A stretch of DNA of 64,000 nt, from positions 6,503,501-6,567,500 of the forward strand of contig JAGTPG010000002.1 of NCBI GenBank assembly GCA_018195615.1. The letters run 5' to 3'. The translations under genes and the position numbers were made by a program. The notes beneath the pieces were generated by a model. The model saw nothing but the letters and a program-made list of their open reading frames with translations, was not told where the DNA came from and did no database searches. Of this stretch, positions 46,147 through 55,507 are shown in pieces (position 1 is the first letter of the stretch; each line of letters starts with the position of its first letter). This DNA is from Streptomyces tuirus (GTDB lineage: Bacteria; Actinomycetota; Actinomycetes; Streptomycetales; Streptomycetaceae).

Positions 46147-47171
46147 GTGAGATCCATTTGGAACGGCGCCATTTCCTTCGGCCTGGTCAGCATTCCGATC
46201 AAGCTGGTGAACGCCACCGAGAGCCACTCGATCTCCTTCCGCCAGATCCACACCGAGGACGGCGGCCGCATCCGCTACCGCAAGTTCTGCGAGCTGGAGG
46301 ACCGCGAGGTCACTCAGGGGGAGATCGGCAAGGGCTACGAGGATGCCGACGGCACGATCATCCCGATCACCGAGGAGGACCTGTCCAGCCTGCCGATCCC
46401 GACGGCCAAAACGATCGAGATCGTCGCCTTCGTCCCGGGGGACCGGATCGATCCGCTCCAGATGGACGCCGCTTACTACCTGCAGGCGAGCGGCGCCCCG
46501 GCGGCGAAGCCGTACACCCTGCTGAGGGAGGCGCTGAAGCGCAGCAACAAGGTGGCCATCGCCAAGTTCGCGCTGCGCGGCCGGGAACGGCTGGGCATGC
46601 TCCGGGTGGTCGGCGACGCCATCGCGATGCACGGCCTCCTGTGGCCGGACGAGGTCCGCGCCCCGAGGGCGTGGCCCCCGACACGAGTGTCACCGTCCGC
46701 GACAAGGAGCTGGACCTGGCGGACGCCTTGATGGACACCCTGGGCGAGGTCGACCTGGAGGACCTGCACGACGAGTACCGCGAGGCCGTGGAGGAGGTCA
46801 TCGCCGCGAAGGCCGCCGGCGAGGCACTGCCCCAGGCGCCGGAACCCGCGGCGGGCGGCAAGGTCCTGGACCTGATGGCGGCCTTGGAGAGCAGTGTCCG
46901 CGCGGCACGCGAGTCCCGGGGCGAGGAGGCCGACGAGCACGCCGAGGTCAAGTCGCTACCGCCGCGCAAGACGGCCCGTGCGGCCCCCAAGCAGACCGGC
47001 GGCAAGAAGTCGACGTCCACCGCGAAGAAGACGGCGGCCAAGAAGACCACGGCGTCGGCGAAGAAGTCGACCGCCAAGTCCGGGCAGGGCGCGAAGAAGA
47101 CCGCGGCGAAGAAGACGACGGAGAAGAAGGCGCCCGCGAAGAAGTCGACGTCCCGCAAGCGCTCGGCATGA
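46147..47171 (+). pseudogene. ku: Ku homologue for NHEJ, one-base frameshift
   Basis: About 341 residues after correction. Ku rings bind DNA ends and recruit LigD-type polymerase and ligase. It starts VRSIWNGAISFGLVSIPIKL and shows the Ku core (YRKFCELEDREV, ALKRSNKVAIAKFALRGRERLGML). Frame is lost at CCCC 46661-46664; one C more restores PEGVAPDTSVTVRDKELDLAD. A roughly 70-residue tail of KKT/KKS/AK repeats ends the protein, as in lysine-rich actinobacterial Ku tails. Start GTG 46147 is preferred over GTG 46126. Confidence 0.9.
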
Positions 47172-47177
47172 GCCCTT

Positions 47178-47845
47178 TCAGGGCGCGTAGGTGATGTCCG
47201 GCCGCGGCGGCCTCGCCATGCCCGCGCCGAGGAAGTAGTCGACGTGGTGGGACTGCAGGTAGCCCTTGAACGTCATGGCGTTCCGGTAGGCGGGGTTGTG
47301 GGCCAGGGTGTAGAGGCGGTGGGTCGTCGGCTGGTTCGTCGTGAAGACGATCAGCTCGTCGTAGGAGGCGTTGGTGTACACGGCCTCCTCGCGCCAGTCG
47401 CCGAAGATGTCGCCGACCAGGGTGGGACCGCCCTGGGCGGCCTTGACCGCGCCGTGGTTCCAGGTGCTGACCAGCCGGGGCAGGCTGCCGCTCGGCGTCG
47501 GACGGGCCGGGTCCCACTTCTCGATCTTGCCGTCGTTGAGCAGTTCCATGGTGAGGTCCCCGTCCCACCACAGGCCCAGTTGCGGCCAGGGGCGCAGCGC
47601 TGCACGCCGTAGCCCTCCAGGCCCGGGCGGCTCGGGTCCAGGTCGGCGATGTGGAAGCGGTCGCCGTGGACGATGCCCTTCGGGCCCATCGAGTAGCGCG
47701 GCGAGCCGTCGCCGCCCAGCACGAACCCGATCTCGGCGACCTCGTCCCTCCCGTCGCCGTCGACGTCCACGGCACGGGTGTTGTGCCCGTCGGGCGCGTC
47801 CTGGCCGCCGCGCTGCCACGTCCACCGGCGGTCCAGTGAACCACG
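47178..47845 (-). pseudogene. Rhamnogalacturonan lyase (PL11) 3' remnant
   Basis: Residues such as WTWQRGGQDAPDGHNTRAVDVDGDG, EVAEIGFVLGGDG, YSMGPKGIVHGDRFHIADLDP and WPQLGLWWDGDLTMELLNDGKIEKWDP identify the second half of a PL11 lyase of secreted pectin degraders. Family members are about 600 residues; here the signal peptide and first half are missing. A block between GYGVQ and WPQLGLWW also seems missing, from memory of homologues. One further single-base loss is likely near 47595. Not a working enzyme as found. Confidence 0.75.
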
Positions 47846-47981
47846 TGCCGGCCTGGCGCGGGGCACCGTTCCCCGTCGTCGTGCCGACGGCGGCGGGCGC
47901 GACGGCGCAGCCGCGGCCGGCGGGTGCCCCGTGATACCTGGCTGGTCCGAGAGAGCCGCGGTCCAGACCTTTCGGAACGCC

Positions 47982-48473
47982 TCAGGCCACTCGCCGCTCC
48001 TCGGGCTCGGACTCGTCCTCCTCGTCCGGCAGGTGGACGTCGTCGACGGCGATGTTGACCTCCACGACCTCCAGGCCGGTCATCCGCTCCACCGCGTTGA
48101 CGACGTTGGTCCGGACATCCGCGGCGGTGTCGGTGATGGCGGCGCCGTACTCGACGACCAGGTCCAGGTCGACCGCGGCCTGGCGCTCACCGACCTCCAC
48201 CTTCACCCCTTGCGTGACGCCGCTGCCACCGCCGGGCACGCGCTGGCGCACGGCGCCGAAGGCCCTGGTCATCCCGCCGCCGAGGTTGTGCACCTCCGGG
48301 ATCTCCCGGGCCGCCATGCCCGCGATCTTCGCCACTACGGCGTCCGCGATCGCGGTGCTGCCGCGGGCCTCCGGGGGAGCACTGGCGTCTCCCTGGCGGC
48401 CCTGCGTGGACGTGTCCTGCTTTCCCGCCCTGGTGGCGGTTGCGGTGTTCCTGCGCTGTGTGGTCTCCGTCAT
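47982..48473 (-). CDS. Asp23/Gls24-family envelope stress protein
   Basis: A 163-residue protein. After a basic Gln/Thr-rich N-terminus the Asp23 domain is clear: GSTAIADAVVAKIAGMAAREIPEVHNLGG near residues 38-66, VKVEVGERQAAVDLDLVVEYGA near 90-111 and VNAVERMTGLEVVEVNIAVDDVHLP near 125-149. An acidic tail follows. Streptomyces encode several such proteins, thought to gather at the membrane. RBS GAGGTGACGGTC precedes the ATG. It is downstream of a TetR gene. Confidence 0.93.
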   Translation of the reverse strand: MTETTQRRNTATATRAGKQDTSTQGRQGDASAPPEARGSTAIADAVVAKIAGMAAREIPEVHNLGGGMTRAFGAVRQRVPGGGSGVTQGVKVEVGERQAAVDLDLVVEYGAAITDTAADVRTNVVNAVERMTGLEVVEVNIAVDDVHLPDEEDESEPEERRVA

Positions 48474-48586
48474 GACCGTCACCTCGATGATCGGTGCGGG
48501 GTGTGAGCAGCGTCGCTCCTTTCCACCGTAGAACAATGGTATGTAAGGGGCGAAAGTGATGAAACATCCCGAATCGAATCGTTGAG

Positions 48587-49181
48587 TCAGCGGAACAGGC
48601 GGTCGACCTGCCGCTGGAGGACGGCCAGGGCCGTCCCGGGGAGTGGTGGCCCGCGAGGACGTGAACCGTGAGCCCGTCGGCCACGGCGAGAATCGCCTGG
48701 GCCTCGCGCGTGGCGTCGAAGTCCTCGGCGATCTCCCCGGTGTCCTGGCCATAGCGGATGAGCCATACGACGAGGTCATGGAGCTTGCCGTACGTCTCGT
48801 GCAGGACGGCGGCCAGTTTCCCGCTGGTCCGGGCATGGCCGACGAAGGCCAGCCAGACATGGGCCTGGGCCCTCGACTCCTCGTCCAGCAGGGCGAGTTC
48901 GGCCAGGGTGTGGGACAGCAGGGTGGACGCGGCCTGGGGGCGGAGGCCGCGGCGATGCGCTCGCGGGCGCGTTCGTCGACCCGCTGTGAGATGTGCTCCA
49001 GGGCGAACAGCAGCATCTCCTCCTTGGTGCGGAAACACCGCTGCACGGCACCCATGGACACGTCCGCCTCGGCCGCGACGTCACGGAGGCTGACGGCCTC
49101 CATCCCGGAGCGTGCGATCAGGGCGCAGACCGCCTCGGCGATCCGCAACCGCCGCTCCTCGTAGTCGACCTGCTTGGGCAC
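48587..49181 (-). pseudogene. TetR-family regulator, two one-base frameshifts
   Basis: About 198 residues after correction. HTH EAVSLRDVAAEADVSMGAVQRCFRTKEEMLLFAL near residues 28-61. Missing bases at 48936-48940 (after ERIAAASAP) and at 48635-48637 (after HHSPG) restore a normal C-terminus ending LAVLQRQVDRLFR. Start GTG 49181. Two palindromes between it and the divergent small gene are candidate operators. Likely intact in the organism. Confidence 0.82.
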
Positions 49182-49202
49182 GCTCCGCTCCTCCCGCTGT
49201 CC

Positions 49203-49255
49203 CGATGCACTTGCATCGTATCCCTGGGCGCTGCACGATGTGATGCGACCGCATC
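49203..49255. promoter_or_regulatory. Two TetR-type palindromes between divergent genes
   Basis: CGATGCACTTGCATCG at 49203-49218 (7-bp arms, 2-nt centre) and GATGCGACCGCATC at 49242-49255 (6-bp arms, 2-nt centre) share the form GATGCR-N2-YGCATC. They lie between the TetR start (49181) and the ATG at 49289, spaced about 38 bp apart. Probably the TetR operators (inference). Confidence 0.7.
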
Positions 49256-49288
49256 GGAAAAAGCCACGCCCGCTCGGAGGGACCCGTC

Positions 49289-49540
49289 ATGCCCAAGCAG
49301 CACCTCAGGAAGTCGGACACCGCCTCAGGCCAGGGCCTGCTCTGGTTGTTCGGCGCCATCCTGGCCGTCCAGGGCTTCGGCTCGGCCATCACGGAGGCCG
49401 GCTGGAACACCAGTTTCGGCGTCGCGGGACTCCTGCGGGCGGCCCACGTACCACAATGGGGAACCCTCCTGGTCGGCTGTGCGGGCGCCGCCCTGCTGGC
49501 GGTGGCGGCACGCCGTCACTTCACGAAGAGCCGCCGGTGA
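49289..49540 (+). CDS. Small membrane protein under the divergent TetR
   Basis: An 83-residue protein with two hydrophobic helices (LLWLFGAILAVQGFGSAI and LLVGCAGAALLAVAA) and a basic C-terminus (RRHFTKSRR). GGAGG lies upstream of the ATG. No known family. Its divergent position beyond the paired palindromes suggests it is the regulated gene, which is inference. Confidence 0.7.
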   Translation: MPKQHLRKSDTASGQGLLWLFGAILAVQGFGSAITEAGWNTSFGVAGLLRAAHVPQWGTLLVGCAGAALLAVAARRHFTKSRR

Positions 49541-49947
49541 GGCCGCTCATCCCGTGCCCCGGGACACGGAGCCGCACTTCGTAGCGACCGTCGGCGGTCA
49601 CGCATTCGGCACCGCCACCCGGGCGATGACGCCGCATCGGCCGCGTCCGCGTGGTGATCCGACACCTGGGGTCATCCCGACGGCGGCACTCCGGCCGCCC
49701 TCCTGCTCGCCTCCCCGCACAGCGAGACGACCCTGTCGATCGTGGCCGACACCGGCGTGGCGATCACGCCCCTGGCCGGCTGCCTCACCGCCGTCGACGC
49801 CTTCCCCACTCCACCTCGCCCACGCCGGGATCGCGTTCGGCTCGCACCCGCGCCCTCGGCATCGAGAAACTCCCCGGGGCCCGTGAGCGGCCTGCCGGTG
49901 AAGTCCCGTATGCCTGTGGGCCGATGCCAAGGCCGAGCGCGGGCCCG
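49541..49947. other. About 400 bp without a convincing gene
   Basis: Short coding-like pieces (for example ASPHSETTLSIVADTGVAITPLAG on the plus strand) occur in changing frames but have no start, ribosome site or recognisable family. It may be decayed coding DNA. Confidence 0.4.
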
Positions 49948-51093
49948 TCACCGGCACCGGCCGGAGTTGAGGCGGGCGGCCTGGCGCGTGAGGTGGTCGC
50001 GCTCGGCGAGGTTGGAAGCCTTCTGTGCGGCCTCGGCGTAGAGCCGAGCCGCCGTGTCCAGGTCACCGTCGCGCTCGTGGAGGTACGCCGCCACCGCGGT
50101 GTGCCGCGGAAGCCCGGCGTCGACCTCCCCGAGCGCCGCCAACCCGGCGCGCGGCCCGTCGGCCTCACCGACGGCGACCGCCCGATTGAGCCGGACGACC
50201 GGGCTGTCGGTCAGCCGCGCGAGTTCGTCGTACCACTCGACGATCTGCACCCAGTCGGTCTCCGCGGCGGTGGGCGCGTCCGCGTGCAGGGCGGCGATCG
50301 CGGCCTGGGCCTGGAACTCGCCCAGCCGGTCGCGGGCGAGGGCCGCCTGGAGGATCTCCACGCCCTCGGCGATCGACTCGGTGTCCCACCGGCCGCGGTC
50401 CTGCTCGGCGAGCGGCACCAGACTGCCGTCGGGCGCGGTCCGGGCGGCGCGCCGGGCATGGTGCAGCAGCATGAGGGCGAGCAGCCCGGACACCTCGGGA
50501 TGGTCGATCGCGTCCGCGAGCTGCCGGGTGAGCCGGATGGCCTCGGCAGCCAGATCGACATCGCCGGAATAGCCCTCATTGAAGACGAGGTAGAGGACGC
50601 GCAGCACGGTGGCGACATCGCCGGGCTGCTCGAACCGCACGCCGGAGACCGTGCGCTTGGCCCGGCTGATGCGCTGCGCCATGGTCGCCTCGGGCACGAG
50701 ACAGGCCTGCGCGATCTGGCGGGTGGTCAGCCCGCCGACGGCGCGCAGCGTGAGCGCCACCGCGGACGAGGGCGTCAGCGACGGGTGGGCGCACAGGAAG
50801 TAGAGCTGGAGCGTGTCGTCCACCGCGGTCGCCGCCCCGGGCGCCGGCTCCTCCTCGACCCGGTCCTCACGCCGACGACGAGCGGCGTCCGCCCGGGTCG
50901 CGTCGAGGAACTTGCGCCAGGCCACGGTGACCAGCCAGCCCTTGGGGTCCCGGGGCGGGTCGGACGGCCAGAGGCGGACCGCCTCGACCAGCGCGTCCTG
51001 CACGGCGTCCTCGGCCGCCGCGAAGTCCGCTCCGCGGCGGACGAGGACGGTGAGCACGCTCGGCGTGAGGCCGCGGATCAGCGCCTCGTCCAT
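49948..51093 (-). CDS. ECF sigma factor with C-terminal TPR-like extension (ECF42-type)
   Basis: A 381-residue sigma factor. Region 2 is near residues 12-70 (GADFAAAEDAVQDALVEAVRLWP; DPKGWLVTVAWRKFLD). Region 4 is near 110-165 (LCAHPSLTPSSAVALTLRAVGGLTTRQIAQACLVPEATMAQRISRAKR). A helical extension of about 200 residues follows. This architecture and the DGPF-domain gene directly upstream are the established hallmarks of the ECF42 group, which lacks an anti-sigma factor. ATG 51093 has GGAG 11 nt upstream; GTG 51105 overlaps the DGPF stop and is an alternative. Confidence 0.9.
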   Translation of the reverse strand: MDEALIRGLTPSVLTVLVRRGADFAAAEDAVQDALVEAVRLWPSDPPRDPKGWLVTVAWRKFLDATRADAARRRREDRVEEEPAPGAATAVDDTLQLYFLCAHPSLTPSSAVALTLRAVGGLTTRQIAQACLVPEATMAQRISRAKRTVSGVRFEQPGDVATVLRVLYLVFNEGYSGDVDLAAEAIRLTRQLADAIDHPEVSGLLALMLLHHARRAARTAPDGSLVPLAEQDRGRWDTESIAEGVEILQAALARDRLGEFQAQAAIAALHADAPTAAETDWVQIVEWYDELARLTDSPVVRLNRAVAVGEADGPRAGLAALGEVDAGLPRHTAVAAYLHERDGDLDTAARLYAEAAQKASNLAERDHLTRQAARLNSGRCR

Positions 51094-51101
51094 CGTCGAG
51101 G

Positions 51102-51509
51102 TCACTCCGTGACGGTGGGCGGGGCCGTCAGGAACGGACGCACCTCGAGCCACTCGTGGATCGGCTTCCCGCCCGCCCCGGGAGCGGCCGACAGTTCCCC
51201 GGCCAGCTCGACGGCGCGCTCGTAGCCGTCGACGTCGATCACCATCCAGCCCGCGATCAGGTCCTTGGTCTCGGCGAACGGACCGTCGGTGACCGGCGGC
51301 CGTCCCTCACCGTCGTACCGGACCCACGTCCCCTCGGCTGCGAGCGCCTGTCCGTCGACGAACTCACCGGTCTTCTCGAGCCGGTCCGCGAAGTCCTGCA
51401 TGTACTGCATGTGCGCCGAGATCTCCTCCGGTGTCCACTGGTCCATCGGCACGTCGTTCACCGCGGCCGGCGCGCCCCGGTAGTGCTTCAGCAGCAGGTA
51501 CTTGGCCAT
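51102..51509 (-). CDS. YciI/DGPF-domain protein, ECF42 partner
   Basis: A 135-residue soluble protein with the family name motif TDGPFAETKDLIAGWMVIDVDGYERAVELA near residues 72-101 and the N-terminus MAKYLLLKHYRG. DGPF proteins accompany ECF42 sigma factors and are usually transcribed with or by them. The stop is adjacent to the sigma start. Biochemical role unknown. Confidence 0.92.
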   Translation of the reverse strand: MAKYLLLKHYRGAPAAVNDVPMDQWTPEEISAHMQYMQDFADRLEKTGEFVDGQALAAEGTWVRYDGEGRPPVTDGPFAETKDLIAGWMVIDVDGYERAVELAGELSAAPGAGGKPIHEWLEVRPFLTAPPTVTE

Positions 51510-51737
51510 GATGCCTCTCCTCGATGCCGGTGCGACCCATTCTGGCCGCCTTCACCCCTGGGACGGAGCCGACCACGGCTTCTCGACATCACGGCGGAAA
51601 AAATCTTCCCGGCGTGCGGTGGAGCCGAGCGACTACCGCGGATCCCGCAGGTCGACAACGTCCTCGGCGGGTGGCGCCCCGGCGTCGACAGGCTTGTGAG
51701 CTGTCTCGTGCGCTCCCGCCCGGGTGGGGTGATCGGG

Positions 51738-52925
51738 TCAGGCCGCCTCGGTGCCGCCGGCCGGTACGGCTTCGCGCCAGGCCGCGCCGCCCGCGATGGC
51801 ACGCCGCCAGGCGCGGACGGCCTTGGGCGGCATGCCGACGGCGAGGACACCGGTCAGCCGCTCGCCGGTGCGGTAGGCGGCTACGAACCGTCGCTCGCCC
51901 AAATCGCCCTCCACTACTGTGACTTCGTCGTGGCCGCGCAGACAGCCGTACGCTTGGATCCTCAGGTCGTACTGGTCGGACCAGAAGTACGGAACCGGAG
52001 CGAACGGCTTGCGCGCGTCCGGCGCGGCGAGCAGGTTGCGGGCGGCGGCCATGCCCTGTTCGGCGGCGTTGGTGCGGTGCTCGATCCGCATCGAGGTTCC
52101 GAACAGCGGATTGTGCCAGCGGGCGACGTCGCCGGCCGCGTATACGCCCGGCGCGGCCTCGCAGTACTCGTCGCAGACCAGTCCGTCGCCGACCGTGAGC
52201 CCGCTGTCCGCCAGCCACTCGGTGCCGGGCAGCGAGCCGACGGCGACCAGGACCTCGTCGGCCTCGACCACCTCGCCGTCCGCGAGGCGCACGCCCTCCT
52301 CGGTCACCTCGGCCACGGTGACACCGGTGCGCAGCTCGACGCCGCGGTCGAGGTGGACCTGGCAGAGCACCCGGCCGACCTCGGTGCCGACGGCGTGCGC
52401 CAGCGGGACGGGAGCGGGTTCGAGCAGGGTCACATGGACGCCGAGCCGCCAGGCCACGGCGGCGGCCTCGGCACCGAGGAACCCGGCGCCCACCACGACC
52501 AGACGGCAGCCCGGCGTCAGCTTCTCGCGCAGGGCGAGGGCGTCGTCCAGGGTGCGCAGGACGTGCGCGCCGCCGTCGCCGGGCAGTCGGCGCGGACGTA
52601 CCCCGGTGGTGACGATCAGCCCGTCGTACGGCAGGCGCGACCCGTCGGCCAGACGCACCGTACGGTCCGCCAGGTCCAGCCCGGTCGCCGCGATGCCCAA
52701 CCGCAGGTCGAGGCCGAGGGCGTCGAGGTCGGCGCAGGGGCGGAGCGGCAGCTGCCGGGTGGTCCACTCGCCGGAGAGGACCTGCTTGGACAGCGGGGGG
52801 CGGTCGTACGGGGCGTGCGGTTCGTCACCGACGAGGGTGAGCGTGCCGTCGAAGCCCTCCCTGCGCAGGGTCTCGGCTGCCGCGAGTCCGGCGGCCGAGG
52901 CGCCGACGACCACGACGCGCCTCAC
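51738..52925 (-). CDS. NAD(P)/FAD ferredoxin reductase
   Basis: A 395-residue flavoprotein that passes electrons from NAD(P)H to the neighbouring ferredoxin. FAD-binding VVVGASAAGLAAAETLRREGF near residues 4-24, NAD-binding VVVGAGFLGAEAAAVAWRLG near 143-162, and the second FAD motif GVYAAGDVARW near 260-270. Typical of putidaredoxin-reductase-like enzymes. It overlaps the ferredoxin gene by 4 nt (ATGA) in an operon with the P450. Confidence 0.93.
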   Translation of the reverse strand: MRRVVVVGASAAGLAAAETLRREGFDGTLTLVGDEPHAPYDRPPLSKQVLSGEWTTRQLPLRPCADLDALGLDLRLGIAATGLDLADRTVRLADGSRLPYDGLIVTTGVRPRRLPGDGGAHVLRTLDDALALREKLTPGCRLVVVGAGFLGAEAAAVAWRLGVHVTLLEPAPVPLAHAVGTEVGRVLCQVHLDRGVELRTGVTVAEVTEEGVRLADGEVVEADEVLVAVGSLPGTEWLADSGLTVGDGLVCDEYCEAAPGVYAAGDVARWHNPLFGTSMRIEHRTNAAEQGMAAARNLLAAPDARKPFAPVPYFWSDQYDLRIQAYGCLRGHDEVTVVEGDLGERRFVAAYRTGERLTGVLAVGMPPKAVRAWRRAIAGGAAWREAVPAGGTEAA

Positions 52926-53119
52926 CGCTCCACCAGGCGGATCGCCGCGGCCGGGCAGACGGCCACAGCCTCGCGCACGTCGTCGAGGAGCTCCTCACCG
53001 GGGTGCTCCTGAAGCAGGATCGCGACGCCGTCGTCGTCCCGCTGGTCGAAGACGTCGGGGGCGGCCATCACGCACTGCCCCGATGCCACGCACTTCGGCA
53101 CGTCCAGTTCCACACGCAT
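52922..53119 (-). CDS. Single-cluster ferredoxin for the P450
   Basis: A 65-residue acidic ferredoxin. Cysteines are in KCVASGQCVMAAP (C-x5-C) and VCPAAA, giving the three-ligand pattern of P450-associated [3Fe-4S] ferredoxins. The ATG at 53119 follows GAGGTGACGAGC. It sits between the P450 and reductase genes, the standard three-component electron chain. Confidence 0.92.
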   Translation of the reverse strand: MRVELDVPKCVASGQCVMAAPDVFDQRDDDGVAILLQEHPGEELLDDVREAVAVCPAAAIRLVER

Positions 53120-53155
53120 GCTCGTCACCTCGGTCTTTCGATGTGGGGGGTGGGG

Positions 53156-54397
53156 TCACCAGGTCACGGGCAGGCTGTGCACGCCGTAGGTGGTCCCGGT
53201 GTGGTCGAACTCCAGGTCCTCGATCGCCGCGGCCGGCCGCAGGGTGGGGACGCGGCGGTAGAGGGTGCCGTAGACGACCTGGAGTTCCAGGCGGGCCAGG
53301 TTCTGGCCCAGGCACTGGTGGGGGCCGTACCCGAACGCCTGGTGGGTACGGGCCGGGCGGGTGAGGTCCAGCCGTTCGGCCTCGGGAAAGACCTCGGGGT
53401 CCCAATTGGCCGCGTGCAGGTCGAAGATGATGCCGTCGCCCTTGCGGATGACGACGTCGCCGATCTCGATGTCGTCCTTGGCGACCCTGCGCACACCGGT
53501 CTGGACGATGCTCAGGTAGCGCAGCACCTCGTCCACGGCGTTGGCGATCAGCTTCGGGTCGTCGGTCTCGCGCAGCAGGGCGAGCTGGTCGGGGTGCTGG
53601 AACAGGGCGAGGGTGCCGAGGCTGATCATCGTCGCGGTGGTCTCGTGACCGGCGATCAGCATCGCCACGCCCATGGAGACGGCCTCGGCGTGCGCCATCT
53701 CGCCGGCCTGGACCCGGCCGGCCATCTCCGACAGCACGTCCTCGTCCGGGTCGGCCGTCTTCCGCCGTAGCAGGTTGTCCAGGTAGGCGGCCAGCTCACC
53801 GCTGACCCGCCTGGCCTCCTCCGGCGCCGCCGAGCCGTCCAGGACCAGGCTGCTGCTGCGCTGGAAGAAGTCGTGGTCCTCGTACGGCACTCCGAGCAGT
53901 TGGGCGATCACCAGCGAGGGCACCGGCAGTGCGAACGCCTTGAGCAGGTCAGCGGGCTTGGGGCCCGCCAGCATCTGGTCGATCAGGTCGTCGACGATCT
54001 TCTGGATCGGCGCCCGCATCTTCGCGATCCGCTTGACCACGAACGGCCCGTTGACGGTGCGCCGCAGCCGCGTGTGCTCCGGAGCGTCCGTGTTCGTGAT
54101 CAGCCGCGGTGTCATCGGCGCGATCTCCGCGCGGTGTGCGTTGACGTACGGGAAACCGGGGTCGAGGTCGTCGTCGCTGACGCGGGGGTCGGGCAGCAGG
54201 GCCCGCTGGTCGGCGTGCCGGGTGACCAGCCAGGGCGTGCCGCCGTTCCAGATCCGGACCTTCGTGATCGGTTTCTCCGCCCGCAGCTGCTGCGCGGCCG
54301 GTGCCGGAGCCAGCGGGCATTCCGCCGCCCGTGGCAGCGGATACTCGGGCAACGGCTCGGCGGCGCCAGTGACGGGGCAGGACTGGGCCTCGGGCAT
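53156..54397 (-). CDS. Cytochrome P450 (CYP105-like)
   Basis: A 413-residue soluble P450. I-helix AGHETTATM near residues 245-253, K-helix ExxR in DEVLRYL, and the heme loop FGYGPHQCLGQNLARLELQV near 350-369. The heme loop is strikingly CYP105-like; the family name is from recognition only. CYP105 enzymes act on xenobiotics or secondary metabolites. No biosynthetic cluster is adjacent. It is first in the operon with ferredoxin and reductase. Confidence 0.93.
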   Translation of the reverse strand: MPEAQSCPVTGAAEPLPEYPLPRAAECPLAPAPAAQQLRAEKPITKVRIWNGGTPWLVTRHADQRALLPDPRVSDDDLDPGFPYVNAHRAEIAPMTPRLITNTDAPEHTRLRRTVNGPFVVKRIAKMRAPIQKIVDDLIDQMLAGPKPADLLKAFALPVPSLVIAQLLGVPYEDHDFFQRSSSLVLDGSAAPEEARRVSGELAAYLDNLLRRKTADPDEDVLSEMAGRVQAGEMAHAEAVSMGVAMLIAGHETTATMISLGTLALFQHPDQLALLRETDDPKLIANAVDEVLRYLSIVQTGVRRVAKDDIEIGDVVIRKGDGIIFDLHAANWDPEVFPEAERLDLTRPARTHQAFGYGPHQCLGQNLARLELQVVYGTLYRRVPTLRPAAAIEDLEFDHTGTTYGVHSLPVTW

Positions 54398-54790
54398 GGC
54401 ATCTCCTCAGTGACGTGGTGGGGGGGCGGTCGAAGAGCTGGCCACCGGTATGGAAGCGGAGCGGGCTGACACCTTCCGGTCACTTCCCTGACGTCAAGCA
54501 GACGTGTTGTACGTCACACGCTTCGCGGGGGTCGTCCGGCTGAGGACGGCGGCGGTGCCCCGGGGGTCGCCGCTGCCGGGGTTGCGTACCGTCGCGCACG
54601 AGGTCGAGTCGGCCTCGGTCAGCCTGATCAGGCCGACACGGACATGGCGACCCTGCGCCTGCCGCGCCGCTCGGCCAGGGCCGCCGCGCTGCTCGGTTCG
54701 GCAGCTCCGTTGGTGGGTGAGCCTGGCGGTGGGCTCCCTGGTGGCGAAGGGCCCTACGGCGTGCTGCGCGCCGGTGGATAGCGTGCGGGC
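54398..54790. other. Intergenic region between divergent P450 operon and membrane protein
   Basis: About 390 bp. Open frames here (such as one from 54504) lack ribosome sites and family resemblance. It contains the two divergent promoters. Nothing else was recognised. Confidence 0.4.
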
Positions 54791-55378
54791 ATGGCGATGA
54801 CGGGGAAGCGACGGGTCCTGTACCGGCAGAGCAGCGGATTCTGGCGGATGACGGCGAAGTGGGCTGTGGTCTTCGGAGCCGTGTACCTGCTGGACGGCGG
54901 GCTGGTCCGGTCGTGGGGCGACGCTCTGGTCTGGCCGATGATCGGGATCCTGCTGTGGGTGCCGTGCGGGATCGGCGTCGTCTGGTACCCGAGGAAGGAC
55001 CAGCGCGTCGAGCTGACGGCGCGTGAACTGCGGGTGCGGCGCAAACGACTGCCGATGGAGAAGGTGAACCTGCTGCACGTGGCGCTGCTGTGGCTGGAGG
55101 GGCGGTCGACCGCGGACGACCAGCCGGTGCTGGAATGGACACGGTTCGACCGGGTCGTGTGGGTGCCGCTGCGGGACGGCCGGGCGTTCGGCGTGGAGTT
55201 CCGCGACCCGGCCGCCTTCGCCAAGGTTTTCGGCGCCTTCGCGGTCGAGGCGTGCGGCGGGCCCGACATCGTCCGTGCGAGGGCCGCAGCGGAGACCTAC
55301 CCGGAGCCCCGCCCGATGCGTCCCCGCCCCGCCGACGACCAAGGCTCCTGGCCGGACCTCCTGGACATCTTCGACTGA
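54791..55378 (+). CDS. Membrane protein of unknown function
   Basis: A 195-residue protein with two hydrophobic segments (KWAVVFGAVYLLDGGLV and ALVWPMIGILLWVPCGIGVVW) near residues 24-40 and 51-72, then a PH-like soluble domain (QRVELTARELRVRRKRLPMEKVNLLHVALLW). The organisation resembles DUF3093/PH-type membrane proteins, but I do not assign a family. A second ATG two codons in is an alternative start. Confidence 0.7.
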   Translation: MAMTGKRRVLYRQSSGFWRMTAKWAVVFGAVYLLDGGLVRSWGDALVWPMIGILLWVPCGIGVVWYPRKDQRVELTARELRVRRKRLPMEKVNLLHVALLWLEGRSTADDQPVLEWTRFDRVVWVPLRDGRAFGVEFRDPAAFAKVFGAFAVEACGGPDIVRARAAAETYPEPRPMRPRPADDQGSWPDLLDIFD

Positions 55379-55507
55379 CAGCCGGAAACGCCGGCAAGCA
55401 GCTTCAGGGCGTCGGGGCGAGGGCGTCCAGGACGCTGTCGGAGACACCGCCGAGGTCCCTGTCAGGCGCGGCGGCCGACGATCGATCCGTCGTCCTGCCC
55501 CGGCTGA

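Noticed and set aside
54504..54800. Possible small gene before the membrane protein
   Set aside because: No ribosome site, Cys/Arg/Pro-rich translation and no family; probably chance.
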